DNA of 64,000 nucleotides from Halomonas alkalisoli (GTDB lineage: Bacteria > Pseudomonadota > Gammaproteobacteria > Pseudomonadales > Halomonadaceae): NCBI RefSeq assembly GCF_021412585.1, contig NZ_JAKCMI010000027.1, forward strand, positions 1-64,000, read 5' to 3'. Shown here piece after piece: positions 1-9,627 of this stretch (position 1 is the first letter of the stretch; each line of letters starts with the position of its first letter). Made by a program: the position numbers and the translations under genes. The notes below the pieces were generated by a model that was not told the DNA's origin, did not search any database, and worked only from the letters and a program-made list of their open reading frames with translations.

Positions 1-1726
<1,726 letters not shown>

Positions 1727-1830
1727 ATAACCCCAAGGGGTCTGCGCATTACGCGCGCAATTGACGGATACGCAAGGCCCGGTGAGCACCGTGGCCGAGA
1801 CGATCACGCCAGCATGATTCCAACCAGTTT

Positions 1831-1949
1831 TGCCTGACGACCATAGCGTTCGGGAACCACCTGATCCCATGCCGAACTCAGCAGTGAAACCGCTCAGCGC
1901 CGATGGTAGTGTGGGGTCTCCCCATGCGAGAGTAGGTCATCGTCAGGCA
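1831..1949 (+). rRNA. rrf: 5S ribosomal RNA
   Basis: A 119-nt sequence opens with TGCCTGACGACC and closes with GGTCATCGTCAGGCA, so the ends pair to make the 5S terminal helix. The interior has the conserved CCATGCCGAACTCAG block. It lies about 105 bp after the 23S 3' end and directly before a strong terminator, which is the standard distal part of an rrn operon. The exact mature ends may differ by a base or two. Confidence 0.97.
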
Positions 1950-1957
1950 CCTATCCC

Positions 1958-1992
1958 AAAAACCCCAGTCTCGAAAGAGGCTGGGGTTTTTT
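1958..1992 (+). terminator. rrn operon intrinsic terminator
   Basis: A hairpin with stem CCCCAGTCTC / GAGGCTGGGG (one G-U pair) and a GAAA tetraloop is flanked by an A-tract and followed by six T residues. It starts 9 bp after the 5S gene and is a textbook rho-independent terminator. Confidence 0.93.
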
Positions 1993-2040
1993 CATGCACC
2001 CTGGAAAAGGGTGCATTAATGTTTATGGAAAGGAGACACC

Positions 2041-2235
2041 ATGAGCAAAATGATGATGCGTAAGCTTGCGATACTGCTGCTTGTCGGAATGACGGCCGGA
2101 GGCCTGCTGGGCTGCGAGAATGATGCGGGCCCTGCCGAGGAGACGGGGAAGAATATCGACGATGCCATGGAAGAGGCCGGGGAGAGCATCAAGGAGATGG
2201 GCGATAGCATCCAGGAAGAGGCCGAGGGCGGCTGA
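2041..2235 (+). CDS. Small entericidin-like lipoprotein
   Basis: This encodes 64 residues. A basic start (MSKMMMRK) leads into a hydrophobic stretch and a lipobox LLGC with the lipidated Cys near residue 25. The mature part is only about 40 residues, strongly acidic and predicted helical, with a loose repeat (DDAMEEAGESIKEMGDSI). An AAGGAGA ribosome site lies just upstream of the ATG. Known: small lipoproteins of this shape resemble entericidins and other minor outer-membrane lipoproteins. Inferred: it is exported and anchored in the inner or outer membrane; no specific role can be read. It stands alone between the rrn terminator and its own hairpin terminator, so it is probably monocistronic. 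Confidence 0.75.
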   Translation: MSKMMMRKLAILLLVGMTAGGLLGCENDAGPAEETGKNIDDAMEEAGESIKEMGDSIQEEAEGG

Positions 2236-2272
2236 GGACCTCGTCGCCCCCAAGCGTCGGGGGATGAAGCCT

Positions 2273-2300
2273 GCCGCCCGTCAACCGGGTGACGGGCGGC
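2273..2300 (+). terminator. Hairpin terminator after small lipoprotein gene
   Basis: The stem is GCCGCCCGTCA / TGACGGGCGGC with a 6-nt loop. Only a weak T-containing tail (TCTTGATG) follows. It lies between convergent genes (the 2041 gene on + and the 2319 gene on -) and could serve both. Confidence 0.6.
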
Positions 2301-2318
2301 TCTTGATGCTGGCTGGGG

Positions 2319-3146
2319 TCACACCTGGCCAGCGTCGTTCTGTTCGATGCCCTGAAGGTACCAGGGCTCACCCTCACGCAGCTCCCGGGTCAGATGCCAG
2401 GTCTCGTTGAATTCGACCTGCTCGTCGTTTTCTTCGAGCACGCCATGGAAGATCACGGTGGCTTCGGCCTGCTGGCCAAGCTCACGGACGTCGCCGAGCT
2501 CGGCGAAGAGGCGCGCGATTTCCGTCCGGTTGTTGGCCGGGTGCTTGCGCCGCTCCTCGCGTAGCAGGTTGTAGAGCTCGGGGGTGACGTATTCCTGAAT
2601 GCCGGCGAAGTCATTGTTGTCCCAGGCGCGCTGGAGCGTCATGAAGTGCTCCTTGGCACCGTTCAGGAACTGTTCCTTGTCGAACCAGGCTGGCAGGCTG
2701 CCGAGGTCGGAGCCTCCCAGGGTGGTGTCGGGAGCCGGCTGGAAAGCCTGGGTCGGTGCTTCCGACGTCCGATAGGTGGCCGGTGATACGCCCGCGGCGA
2801 CGGTGCGGCGGCGCGCCAGCAGACGGAAAAGCAGGAAACCGAGTCCGGCGATCAGCAGAATATCCATCAGGCGCAGTTCATCGAAGGCGCCACCGAAGAA
2901 CAGGGCCGCGAGCAGGCCGCCTGCCAGCAGGCCACCCATCATGCCGGGCATGCGAGAGCCGGCGGCCTGACCCGGTTGAGCCTGGCGGGTAGGTGCTGCC
3001 TGGTTGGGGGCGGCGGCGGGCCGATCCGCCGAACGGGAAAAACTGCCGACATTGCCTCCACCGCCCATGCGGCGAGCTTCGGCGTAGTCTGCGGCCAGGG
3101 TGAATCCCAGGATGCCGACCACAAGCATGACAAGTAGGTGACGCAT
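2319..3146 (-). CDS. Tim44-like domain membrane protein
   Basis: This encodes 275 residues from the ATG at 3146, which has GAGG 8 nt upstream; an in-frame ATG at 3242 is further up but without a good ribosome site. An N-terminal signal (MRHLLVMLVVGILGFTLAA) is followed by a Gly/Ala/Pro-rich linker with a FSRS-type motif and two closely spaced hydrophobic segments near residues 70-112 ending in RLLARRR. The C-terminal half (about 145-270) reads as a Tim44/NTF2-like domain. Known: bacterial Tim44-domain proteins are widespread membrane or periplasmic proteins of unclear function. Inferred: the C-terminal domain folds as a small-ligand or protein-binding cone. It is monocistronic on the minus strand and divergent from the hydrolase at 3254. 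Confidence 0.8.
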   Translation of the reverse strand: MRHLLVMLVVGILGFTLAADYAEARRMGGGGNVGSFSRSADRPAAAPNQAAPTRQAQPGQAAGSRMPGMMGGLLAGGLLAALFFGGAFDELRLMDILLIAGLGFLLFRLLARRRTVAAGVSPATYRTSEAPTQAFQPAPDTTLGGSDLGSLPAWFDKEQFLNGAKEHFMTLQRAWDNNDFAGIQEYVTPELYNLLREERRKHPANNRTEIARLFAELGDVRELGQQAEATVIFHGVLEENDEQVEFNETWHLTRELREGEPWYLQGIEQNDAGQV

Positions 3147-3253
3147 GGAATGGGCCTCGTTGAACGGGGGCTGAAAGAAAGGGTTCAGAGGGCCTATTCT
3201 AGCGGCTATGCTGAGGGAAATGTTCGATAAATAGTGATGCAAGAGGAGCGTTC

Positions 3254-3829
3254 ATGCGCCTGAAAAGTGAAGAGAGCCTGCTGCTTATCGTTGATCTTCA
3301 AGCTGGGCTGCTGCCGGTGGTGGACGGTGGCGAGCAGGCGGTCGCCGAGGCGGCCTGGCTGGGCGGCGTCGCCCAGGCACTGGCGGTTCCGGTCTGGGTC
3401 ACCGAACAGTATCCGGAAGGGTTGGGCGGCAGTGAGCCCCGGCTGCTGGAGGCGCTGCGGGGCCATCGGTTGTGGCATAAGGTGCACTTCAATGCTCACG
3501 CCGAGCCGGACTTCGCCACTGCCCTGGCCGACAGCGGCAGGCGGCAAGTCGTGCTCTGTGGCTCCGAAGCGCACATCTGCGTCATGCAGACGGGGCTTGG
3601 CTTGCTGGAAGCGGGCTACGAGGTGTACTGGCTGAGCGAAGCCTCGGTGAGTCGGCGTGCGGCGGAGGCGCAGCTGGCACGGGAGCGAATGGTGCGCTGC
3701 GGGGCCGTGCCGGTCAGTGCCGACATGGTGGCCTATGAATGGCTGCACCGCTGCGACGACGAGCGCTTCAAGGACGTCCATCGTCGCTTTCTCAAGCCCC
3801 GCTCTGCCCGTCCACTGCGTTTTTTCTAG
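3254..3829 (+). CDS. Isochorismatase-family cysteine hydrolase
   Basis: This encodes 191 residues, with an AGAGGAG ribosome site upstream of the ATG. The family triad is visible: Asp14 in IVDLQ, Lys76 in LWHKVHF and the nucleophile Cys109 in AHICVMQT, with the cis-peptide region just before it. Length fits the short YcaC/nicotinamidase-like group. Substrate cannot be read; members cleave amide or vinyl-ether bonds in N-carbamoyl compounds, nicotinamide or isochorismate. It looks cytoplasmic, with no signal peptide. Its TAG stop shares the palindrome CTAG with the stop of the convergent yaaA gene, so the two genes end on each other. Confidence 0.88.
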   Translation: MRLKSEESLLLIVDLQAGLLPVVDGGEQAVAEAAWLGGVAQALAVPVWVTEQYPEGLGGSEPRLLEALRGHRLWHKVHFNAHAEPDFATALADSGRRQVVLCGSEAHICVMQTGLGLLEAGYEVYWLSEASVSRRAAEAQLARERMVRCGAVPVSADMVAYEWLHRCDDERFKDVHRRFLKPRSARPLRFF

Positions 3830-4617
3830 CGAGCTGCCTGGCTTTGCGCCTCCCGGCGCGTGAAGACCCATGTATCGCCTTCCGACATGGCTGCATTGAA
3901 GCCATATCCCCCCACATCGAAGTCCTTGAGCCCGTCGGGCTCCTCCAGCCGCTGGCGGATCATCCAGGCTGCCATGAGACCACGTGCCTTCTTGGCATAA
4001 AAGCTGATGATCTTGTAGGAGCCGTTCTTCTCGTCCTTGAACACCGGGGTGATGACCCGGGCATCGAGCCGCTTGGCATCGATCGCCTTGAAATATTCGT
4101 TGGACGCCAGGTTGACCAGCACCGGCGTGCCGCTTTCCGCTACGGCCCGGTCCAGTGCCGGGGTCAGGGTTTCCCGCCAGAAGGCATAGAGATCCTTGCC
4201 TGCGTGATTGGGCAGGCGGGTGCCCATTTCCAGACGGTAGGGCTGGATCAGGTCCAGGGGGCGCAGCAGGCCATAAAGCCCGGAGAGGATGCGCAGGTGC
4301 TGCTGGGCGAAGGCGTTGTCGTCATCGCTGAAGGTATCGGCCTCGAGGCCGACGTAGACATCGCCCTGGAAGGCCTGGGCAGCAGGCTTGGCGTTACTCG
4401 GCGTGAACGGCGTCTGCCACTCGGCGAAGCGTGCCGCATTGAGCCCGGCCAGCTTGTCGCTGATACCCATCAGCTCGCTGAGCCGCCGGGGCGAATAGTC
4501 GTGCAGAATCTCGATCAATTCACGGCTGCGGTCGAGGAAATCCGGCTGCGAGTACCGGGGCGTGGTGGCCGGGGACTCGAAATCCAGCGTCTTGGCGGGT
4601 GAAATCACGCTCAGCAT
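3826..4617 (-). CDS. yaaA: Peroxide stress protein YaaA (DUF328/UPF0246)
   Basis: This encodes 263 residues, close to E. coli YaaA (258). It begins with the family signature [14 protein letters not shown] and carries the conserved [20 protein letters not shown] and [11 protein letters not shown] blocks. AGGAGT precedes the ATG. Known: YaaA is induced by OxyR and lowers intracellular free iron during hydrogen peroxide stress, limiting Fenton damage; it has a DNA-binding fold. It is a cytoplasmic, single-gene unit on the minus strand, overlapping by 4 bp the end of the convergent hydrolase gene. Confidence 0.95.
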   Translation of the reverse strand: MLSVISPAKTLDFESPATTPRYSQPDFLDRSRELIEILHDYSPRRLSELMGISDKLAGLNAARFAEWQTPFTPSNAKPAAQAFQGDVYVGLEADTFSDDDNAFAQQHLRILSGLYGLLRPLDLIQPYRLEMGTRLPNHAGKDLYAFWRETLTPALDRAVAESGTPVLVNLASNEYFKAIDAKRLDARVITPVFKDEKNGSYKIISFYAKKARGLMAAWMIRQRLEEPDGLKDFDVGGYGFNAAMSEGDTWVFTRREAQSQAAR

Positions 4618-4777
4618 GGGGCACTCCTGTACCGGTAGGCTAGGTCTCGGAATGTGCCGAGTATATCAAGGGCGAAGAGAGGGCGGGGCTATCGAGACGA
4701 TAGCCGACCAACTGCGCACGGGGACGTCTCCACGCAGCCCTTCCTGTCGTTTCAAGGACGGCTTCTCAAGGGCAGGT

Positions 4778-5809
4778 TCAGGGACAGGGATTGGGCAGGC
4801 GCCGATGCACGTCTTCGATGGCATCCAGCACATTCTGCTCGAGCCTCAGGGACTCGCTCGCCAGGTTGTCCTCGAGCTGGTCCATGGTCGTGGCGCCGAT
4901 GATGTTGCTGGTCAGGAAGCTGCGCGAATTGACGAAGGCCAGCGCCATCTGGGCGGGGTCCAGGCCATGCTCCCGGGCGAGGGTCACGTAGGCGTGGGTG
5001 GCGGCCTCGGCCTCGGGGCTGGTGTAGCGCTGGAAGCGTTCGTAGAGGGTGAGCCGGGCCCCTGCCGGTCGCGCGCCGTCGAGATACTTGCCGGAGAGCA
5101 CGCCGAAGCCCAGCGGCGAGTAGGCCAGCAGGCCGACGTTCTCGCGATGAGCAATTTCGGCGAGGCCGACCTCGAAGGTGCGATTGAGCAGGCTGTAGGG
5201 GTTCTGGATCGAGGCGACCCGGGGCAGGTCGAGACGTTCGGCCAGGTTCAGCGCCTGCATCACGCCCCAGGGCGTCTCGTTGGAGAGGCCGATGGCGCGT
5301 ACCTTGCCCGCGTCCACGAGCTCCTTCAGTGTGCCCAGGGTCTCCTCCAGGGCGATGGCATTCTCCTCGTCGTCATGCTCATAGCCCAGCTTGCCGAAGA
5401 AGTTGGTGCGCCTGTCGGGCCAGTGCAGCTGGTAGAGGTCGACGTAGTCGGTCTGCAGTCGCGAAAGGCTGGTATCGATGGCCTGAAGGATCTGTTCGCG
5501 GGTCAGCCGTGAGCCGCCCCGAAGGTGCGCCATGCCGGGACCGCTGACCTTGGTGGCAATGATGACGTCGTCACGGCTGTCGCGTCGCTTGAGCCAACTG
5601 CCGATATAGGCTTCGGTGCGCCCCTGGGTCTCGGCTTTGGGCGGTACCGGATACATCTCGGCGGTATCGATGAAGTTGATGCCGAAGGCGACGGCGCGGT
5701 CGAGCTGTTCATGGGCCTCGCTTTCGCTGTTCTGTTCGCCGAAGGTCATGGTGCCCAGGCACAGGCGGCTGACCTCGATGCCCGTGTTGCCTAGCTGTCG
5801 CGTCTGCAT
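4778..5809 (-). CDS. tas: NADP(H)-dependent aldo-keto reductase, Tas family
   Basis: This encodes 343 residues from the ATG at 5809, chosen over an in-frame GTG one codon upstream because AGGAG sits 5 nt away. E. coli Tas has 346. The sequence opens QLGNTGIEVSRLCLGTMTFG and has the catalytic Asp/Tyr region FIDTAEMYPVPP, a Lys in IIATKVSG and the barrel strand DLYQLHWPDR. Known: aldo-keto reductases reduce carbonyls with NADPH in a TIM barrel; Tas complements prephenate dehydrogenase defects in starved E. coli, but its natural substrate is unclear. It is monocistronic, with no obvious partner gene. Confidence 0.92.
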   Translation of the reverse strand: MQTRQLGNTGIEVSRLCLGTMTFGEQNSESEAHEQLDRAVAFGINFIDTAEMYPVPPKAETQGRTEAYIGSWLKRRDSRDDVIIATKVSGPGMAHLRGGSRLTREQILQAIDTSLSRLQTDYVDLYQLHWPDRRTNFFGKLGYEHDDEENAIALEETLGTLKELVDAGKVRAIGLSNETPWGVMQALNLAERLDLPRVASIQNPYSLLNRTFEVGLAEIAHRENVGLLAYSPLGFGVLSGKYLDGARPAGARLTLYERFQRYTSPEAEAATHAYVTLAREHGLDPAQMALAFVNSRSFLTSNIIGATTMDQLEDNLASESLRLEQNVLDAIEDVHRRLPNPCP

Positions 5810-6034
5810 CACTGCTCCTGTCGCGGTTTCGTCCGGTATCGAATGCCATGCTAGCCGAGGCCTAACACGGCAGCAAATGGCAGGGGTTGAGTCACCGGCA
5901 GGGCGGGCGTATGCTGGCCACCCTCAACGGCCCCGGCGGAGTCCGGACGGCGAGCTCATGACAGGCCATGACGACGACCAGGGAGTGGTGCATCTCGTCA
6001 TGCTGCTGATACACGAACGCAAGGTTGTTTGCCC

Positions 6035-6553
6035 ATGACGCAGGCATCGTCACTGTTCACCCGGCTCGAGTACCGTCTAGCGGAGCAGCTGTTTCATACC
6101 CGCTGGTTGCCGCGCTCTCCGCGTACCCAGCGCCTGACCATGCGCCTCTTCAAGCGTTGCGCTGATGCCGGCCATCCCGGGGCGCTTTCGCTCTATGGAC
6201 ACGTGCTGTTCCATCGTGGCGTCAGCCCCCAGGACAAGGCGAAGGGCGCCCGCTACGTGCTGGAAGCCGCCCAGGCGGGGAATCTCAAGGCACAGTACCA
6301 GGCGGCTCGGATCCATGAGAATGGCTGCCTGCAGTACCCGCGGCGCGAGGACAGAGCCGTGACCTGGTACGCGCGCGCCGGCGAGGCGGGCCACCCCCTG
6401 GCAGCGGCACGGTTGGCCAGGGCCTATCGCCATGGCGAACTCGGGTTGGCGGTGGATGCGGCTCACGCTGCCCACTGGCAGGCGCTGGCCGACCGGCACG
6501 CACGGTTGGAAGGTGCCGAGCTGGACATCCACGGTGCTCAGACACGACACTAG
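6035..6553 (+). CDS. Sel1-repeat (TPR-like) protein
   Basis: This encodes 172 residues from the ATG at 6035; an in-frame TTG two codons upstream is less likely. Three to four Sel1-like helical repeats are visible, for example CADAGHPGALSLYGHVLFHRG, then AAQAGNLKAQYQAARIHENG and AGEAGHPLAAARLARAYRHG. There is no signal peptide or membrane segment, so it is probably a cytoplasmic protein-interaction scaffold. Known: Sel1 repeats mediate complex assembly; single-domain proteins like this are rarely characterised. It sits 60 bp upstream of the exonuclease-like gene and may be co-transcribed with it. Confidence 0.8.
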   Translation: MTQASSLFTRLEYRLAEQLFHTRWLPRSPRTQRLTMRLFKRCADAGHPGALSLYGHVLFHRGVSPQDKAKGARYVLEAAQAGNLKAQYQAARIHENGCLQYPRREDRAVTWYARAGEAGHPLAAARLARAYRHGELGLAVDAAHAAHWQALADRHARLEGAELDIHGAQTRH

Positions 6554-6613
6554 ACTGCCGGCCACCTGGCGATGCTGACATCGCCTGGCCCCATCACGAG
6601 GAAGCGCCCATCC

Positions 6614-7114
6614 GTGACGCTGCCCACACTGTTGGATATCGAGGCGTCCGGGTTCGGGCGCGGTAGCTACCCCATTGAAATCGGCCTGGCCAGGGCCGAC
6701 GGCAGTAGCTGCGCCTTCCTTGTCCAACCACTTGACGAATGGACCCACTGGGACCCCAAGGCCGAGCTGTTGCACGGCATCTCGCGGGCGCGTCTGCAAC
6801 GCGAAGGGTTGCCGGTCCAGCAGGTGGCGCGCTGGCTCAACGACGAATTGGGCAGCATCGGCATCGCCTACAGCGACAGCTGGGGGTACGACAATACCTG
6901 GCTGTCGCTGCTGTTCCATCACGCCGGGATGCTACCGGCCTTCCGCCTCGAGGCGCTGCGCATCCTGCTCGAAGAGAGCCAGCTCGCCCTGTGGCATGCC
7001 ACGCGAGAGTCCCTGATCCAGGAACTGGGCATTCATCGCCACCGTGCGGGAGAAGACGCCCGCCTGCTGCAACTCACCTATCAGCGCACTCGGGAAATGA
7101 CGGGCCACAGCTGA
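6614..7114 (+). CDS. DEDDh 3'-5' exonuclease-like protein
   Basis: The frame is open from an ATG at 6572, but the GTG at 6614 (GAGGAA 10 nt upstream) gives a 166-residue protein that starts directly at the first exonuclease strand. All DEDDh positions are present: Asp8 and Glu10 in LLDIEAS, Asp93 in WGYDNTW, and His143 with Asp148 in HRAGEDA. This matches the RNase T/DnaQ/ExoI superfamily, where two metal ions cut nucleotides from 3' ends. Length is near the minimum for the fold and no other domain is attached. Whether RNA or DNA is the substrate cannot be read. It follows the Sel1 gene on the same strand. Confidence 0.72.
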   Translation: MTLPTLLDIEASGFGRGSYPIEIGLARADGSSCAFLVQPLDEWTHWDPKAELLHGISRARLQREGLPVQQVARWLNDELGSIGIAYSDSWGYDNTWLSLLFHHAGMLPAFRLEALRILLEESQLALWHATRESLIQELGIHRHRAGEDARLLQLTYQRTREMTGHS

Positions 7115-7156
7115 GGCTGCCCGCTTTTCGCCCCGCGGCGCCGGCCGCGAGCTGGC

Positions 7157-7708
7157 TCAGCCGTTGGCCAGGCGAGCCTCCAGGGCATCGAGCAGTGCGG
7201 CAGGCTCCTCGGCATCGATGAGACAGGTGCGGGTTCGTGAGTTGAGAAAGCCGTGTTCCACTGTGCTGTCCAGGAAGGCCAGCAGCGGCGAGTAGAAGTC
7301 CGCCGTGTCGAGGACGCCGATGGGCTTGTCATGCAGCCCCAGGTACTGCCAGGTCCAGGCCTCGAACAGTTCCTCGAGGGTGCCGATACCGCCGGGAAGC
7401 GCAATAAAGGCATCGGCATGGGCGGCCATGCTGGCCTTGCGCTCGTGCATGTTGTTGACGCGTATCAGCTGAGTCAGCCCCTCGTGGGCCTGCTCACGCT
7501 CCACCAGGTGGTCGGGCATCACCCCGATCACCTCACCACCTTCGGCCAGCATGCTGTTGGCCAGCTCCCCCATCAGGCCGATGCGCGCACCGCCATAGAC
7601 CAGGCCATGGCCGCGGGCGACCAGTTCGCGCCCCAGTGACCGGGTGGCTTCCACAAAGGCAGGATCCCGGCCGTCGCGGGAACCCAGGTAAACGCAGAAT
7701 CTCGACAT
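7157..7708 (-). CDS. LOG family protein (nucleoside 5'-monophosphate phosphoribohydrolase)
   Basis: This encodes 183 residues with AGGAG upstream of the ATG. It has the hallmark PGGIGTLEE motif (105-113), the upstream YGGARIGLMG loop and MHERK. Known: LOG/TIGR00730 proteins hydrolyse the N-glycosidic bond of nucleoside 5'-monophosphates, releasing base and ribose 5-phosphate; plant members activate cytokinins, while bacterial ones likely act in nucleotide salvage. It is a cytoplasmic dimeric Rossmann-like fold. Likely monocistronic on the minus strand, 42 bp from the convergent exonuclease-like gene. Confidence 0.93.
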   Translation of the reverse strand: MSRFCVYLGSRDGRDPAFVEATRSLGRELVARGHGLVYGGARIGLMGELANSMLAEGGEVIGVMPDHLVEREQAHEGLTQLIRVNNMHERKASMAAHADAFIALPGGIGTLEELFEAWTWQYLGLHDKPIGVLDTADFYSPLLAFLDSTVEHGFLNSRTRTCLIDAEEPAALLDALEARLANG

Positions 7709-7764
7709 GCTTTTCTCCTTGGCAAGGGGATTATCCTAGCAGCCGGGGCATGCGAAAAGGAGTA

Positions 7765-8286
7765 TCAGGGCAGGCAGTCGGTGACGGCGTATTCCCGGTC
7801 CATCCACTGGCCGATGACGTTGTCGCCGCACAGGTGGTGGGCATACTGCGTATGCAGGCAGCGGACCTGATCCCAGTTGGCGATGCCGCCGATGCCGCGT
7901 TCGCGAAGGACCGCTTCATAGCCGAGCAGGGCCACCCTTTCGCGCTGGGCCGGTGCCATAAAACGCCAGCGTGCCTCGACATAGTCCCGGTGGCTGGCGT
8001 GGTAGGCAGCCAGGAATTCGGCGTCTTCCTGAAGCCGGGTTTCCAGTACCTTGATCACGCCGCGGGCCTCGATGCGCGAGATCTCGACCTTCAGGCGCTC
8101 GGAACAGAGCCAGTAGAGGGTGGGGAAAGGCTTTCCCTCGACGATGGGCGCCATGCGCAGCACCAGCGGTGTGCCTTCACCATCGGTGGCGGCCACGGCC
8201 TCGATGCCCCGGGGAGCGCGGCCCAGCTGGCGGGCAATGATGGCCAGCTGGCGCTCATCGGGTGTCTGATCGGTCTGGATCACCAT
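7765..8286 (-). CDS. DUF501 domain-containing protein
   Basis: This encodes 173 residues from the ATG at 8286; the longer open frame upstream is covered by the preceding gene. Features typical of DUF501 include the early ARQLGRAPRGIEAVA segment, the block PFPTLYWLCSERLKVEISRIE, and the C-terminal IGGIANWDQVRCLHTQYAHHL with conserved Cys and His residues that could bind a metal. Function is unknown in any organism as far as I know. The gene overlaps the last 32 bp of the upstream gene at 8255-8587 in another frame, so translation is probably coupled. Confidence 0.82.
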   Translation of the reverse strand: MVIQTDQTPDERQLAIIARQLGRAPRGIEAVAATDGEGTPLVLRMAPIVEGKPFPTLYWLCSERLKVEISRIEARGVIKVLETRLQEDAEFLAAYHASHRDYVEARWRFMAPAQRERVALLGYEAVLRERGIGGIANWDQVRCLHTQYAHHLCGDNVIGQWMDREYAVTDCLP

Positions 8287-8587
8287 CGCTTGGGTCCCGT
8301 ACGAACTTGTTGGAGCGGCCCACGGCGCGGAAGAAGGTCCGGTTGAGCTGCTCGGGAGAGGGGACATAGCCCTTCCAGCGTCGTTCGCAGTACTCATTGG
8401 CCCGTGCCATCAATGCGTCGTAGAGGCGATTGAACGGCGCATCATAATCGTAGGGGTCCGCCCCGAACAAGCGGATGTGGGGGTAATCCGCGAAACGCTC
8501 CATGAAGTAGCGTTCCAGGTCCTCTTCCACCGCACGGTGCTGGTCGACGTTGTCGGGATCGAGCCAGAGGTTGTAGCGGATAGCCAT
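8255..8587 (-). CDS. Conserved hypothetical protein coupled to DUF501 gene
   Basis: This encodes 110 residues from the ATG at 8587, which has an excellent AGGAG ribosome site; a more distal in-frame ATG lacks one. The protein is rich in aromatic and charged residues (YNLWLDPDN, ERYFMERFADYP, FGADPYDYDAP, EYCERRWKGYVP), has no signal or membrane segment, and I do not recognise a family. The 32-bp overlap with the DUF501 gene suggests the two products work together. The short 14-bp tandem repeats lie about 45 bp upstream of its start. Confidence 0.7.
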   Translation of the reverse strand: MAIRYNLWLDPDNVDQHRAVEEDLERYFMERFADYPHIRLFGADPYDYDAPFNRLYDALMARANEYCERRWKGYVPSPEQLNRTFFRAVGRSNKFVRDPSDGDPDRSDTR

Positions 8588-8631
8588 GATCAGCTCCTGG
8601 CGAAATAGGCGGGCCCGGGTCGGGCCATGAT

Positions 8632-8687
8632 TCTGTGACCACAAGTCTGTGACTACAATCCTGTGACCACTACTCTGTGACTACAAG
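8632..8687. repeat. Four tandem copies of a 14-bp repeat
   Basis: Four head-to-tail 14-mers: TCTGTGACCACAAG, TCTGTGACTACAAT, CCTGTGACCACTAC and TCTGTGACTACAAG. All share CTGTGAC(C/T)AC. They lie between the ybaK stop and the start of the minus-strand 8587 gene, that is, in the leader region of the 8255-8587/DUF501 pair. Confidence 0.9.
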
Positions 8688-8712
8688 GGAGCGGTTTTGG
8701 CTCAGGGCGATG

Positions 8713-9183
8713 TCAGTGCCGCGCGAGCGGCGCCAGCTTCGCGTTCGTCAGGCGAACCAGATCGTCGGGTGCCAGGCGGATCTCCAGGCCGCGCCGGCCG
8801 CCACTGACATGTATGGCAGCGAAGCTCACGGCACTCTCGTCCAGGAAGGTGAGCAGGCGCTTTTTCTGCCCCAGGGGGCTGATTCCGCCCAGCACATAGC
8901 CCGTGGCTCGCTCCGCCTCGGCAGCCTCGGCCATGCCCGCCCGCCGGGCCCCGGCGGCCTTGGCGAGCGCCTTGAGATCCAGCTGGGCAGTGACCGGCAC
9001 GATGCCTATCGTTAGGCGACCGTCGTCCAGTCGGGCGACCAGGGTCTTGAACACGCTGCGGGGCTCCAGCGACAGCGCACGGGCCGCTTCCTCGCCGTAG
9101 GCCGCCGCACGGGGGTCATGCTCGTAGCTGAGCAGTTCGAAGGTGGCGCCGTCCCGCTCCAGCACCCTGATGGCCGGCGTCAT
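8713..9183 (-). CDS. ybaK: Cys-tRNA(Pro)/Cys-tRNA(Cys) deacylase YbaK
   Basis: This encodes 156 residues, the family size (E. coli 159). The catalytic lysine is seen as Lys46 in SVFKTLVARL, the same number as in E. coli YbaK, and the GYVLGGISPLGQKKRL loop is conserved. Known: YbaK is a free-standing trans-editing enzyme that hydrolyses Cys mischarged onto tRNA(Pro), a product of prolyl-tRNA synthetase. Cytoplasmic. Its start overlaps the stop of the upstream thioesterase gene by 4 bp (ATGA), so the two form a translationally coupled pair, although no functional link is known. Confidence 0.94.
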   Translation of the reverse strand: MTPAIRVLERDGATFELLSYEHDPRAAAYGEEAARALSLEPRSVFKTLVARLDDGRLTIGIVPVTAQLDLKALAKAAGARRAGMAEAAEAERATGYVLGGISPLGQKKRLLTFLDESAVSFAAIHVSGGRRGLEIRLAPDDLVRLTNAKLAPLARH

Positions 9184-9593
9184 GCCTTCGTCGGCTCCTC
9201 GACGTCGCGCAGGTGCGCCTCCAGCGCGTCGCGCAACTCACCGGCAATCGGCACGGCCCGCTTCTCGCCGTGGTCGAAGTGTACCAGCACGGTGTGCCCC
9301 AGGTTGGTGAGCACGCCCTTCTGCCACGCCTCTTGGGTCACGGTGAAGGAGCTATTGCCCAGCCGTGAGATATAGGTGCGCAGCTCGATGTCGCTGCCGT
9401 AGTGCAGTTCGGCCCGGTAGTCGACTTCCATGCGCGCCATGATCAGCCGCCACTTGCGCGGATCCAGGTCCGGCGTGAACAGACGAAAGAGGTCGTTGCG
9501 AGCCATCTCGAACCAGGCCGGCAACCGAGTGTTGTTGATATGACCGAGGGCGTCGGTGTCGTAGAAGGCGGGCTCGATGGTGCGCACGAACAT
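9180..9593 (-). CDS. Acyl-CoA thioesterase, 4HBT (YbgC/FadM-like) hotdog fold
   Basis: This encodes 137 residues with the 4-hydroxybenzoyl-CoA thioesterase active-site signature YDTDALGHINN near residues 11-21, where the Asp is catalytic, and VDYRAELHYGSDIELRTYI in the hotdog strands. Known: this family cleaves acyl-CoA thioesters. It overlaps ybaK by 4 bp. Its start lies only 34 bp from the end of a 166-bp mobile repeat (9628-9793), so that element occupies its promoter region and may supply or disrupt transcription signals. Substrate cannot be told from sequence. Confidence 0.85.
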   Translation of the reverse strand: MFVRTIEPAFYDTDALGHINNTRLPAWFEMARNDLFRLFTPDLDPRKWRLIMARMEVDYRAELHYGSDIELRTYISRLGNSSFTVTQEAWQKGVLTNLGHTVLVHFDHGEKRAVPIAGELRDALEAHLRDVEEPTKA

Positions 9594-9627
9594 GGCAATG
9601 ATCCTTGTGGGTCCTGACAGTGTTGTC

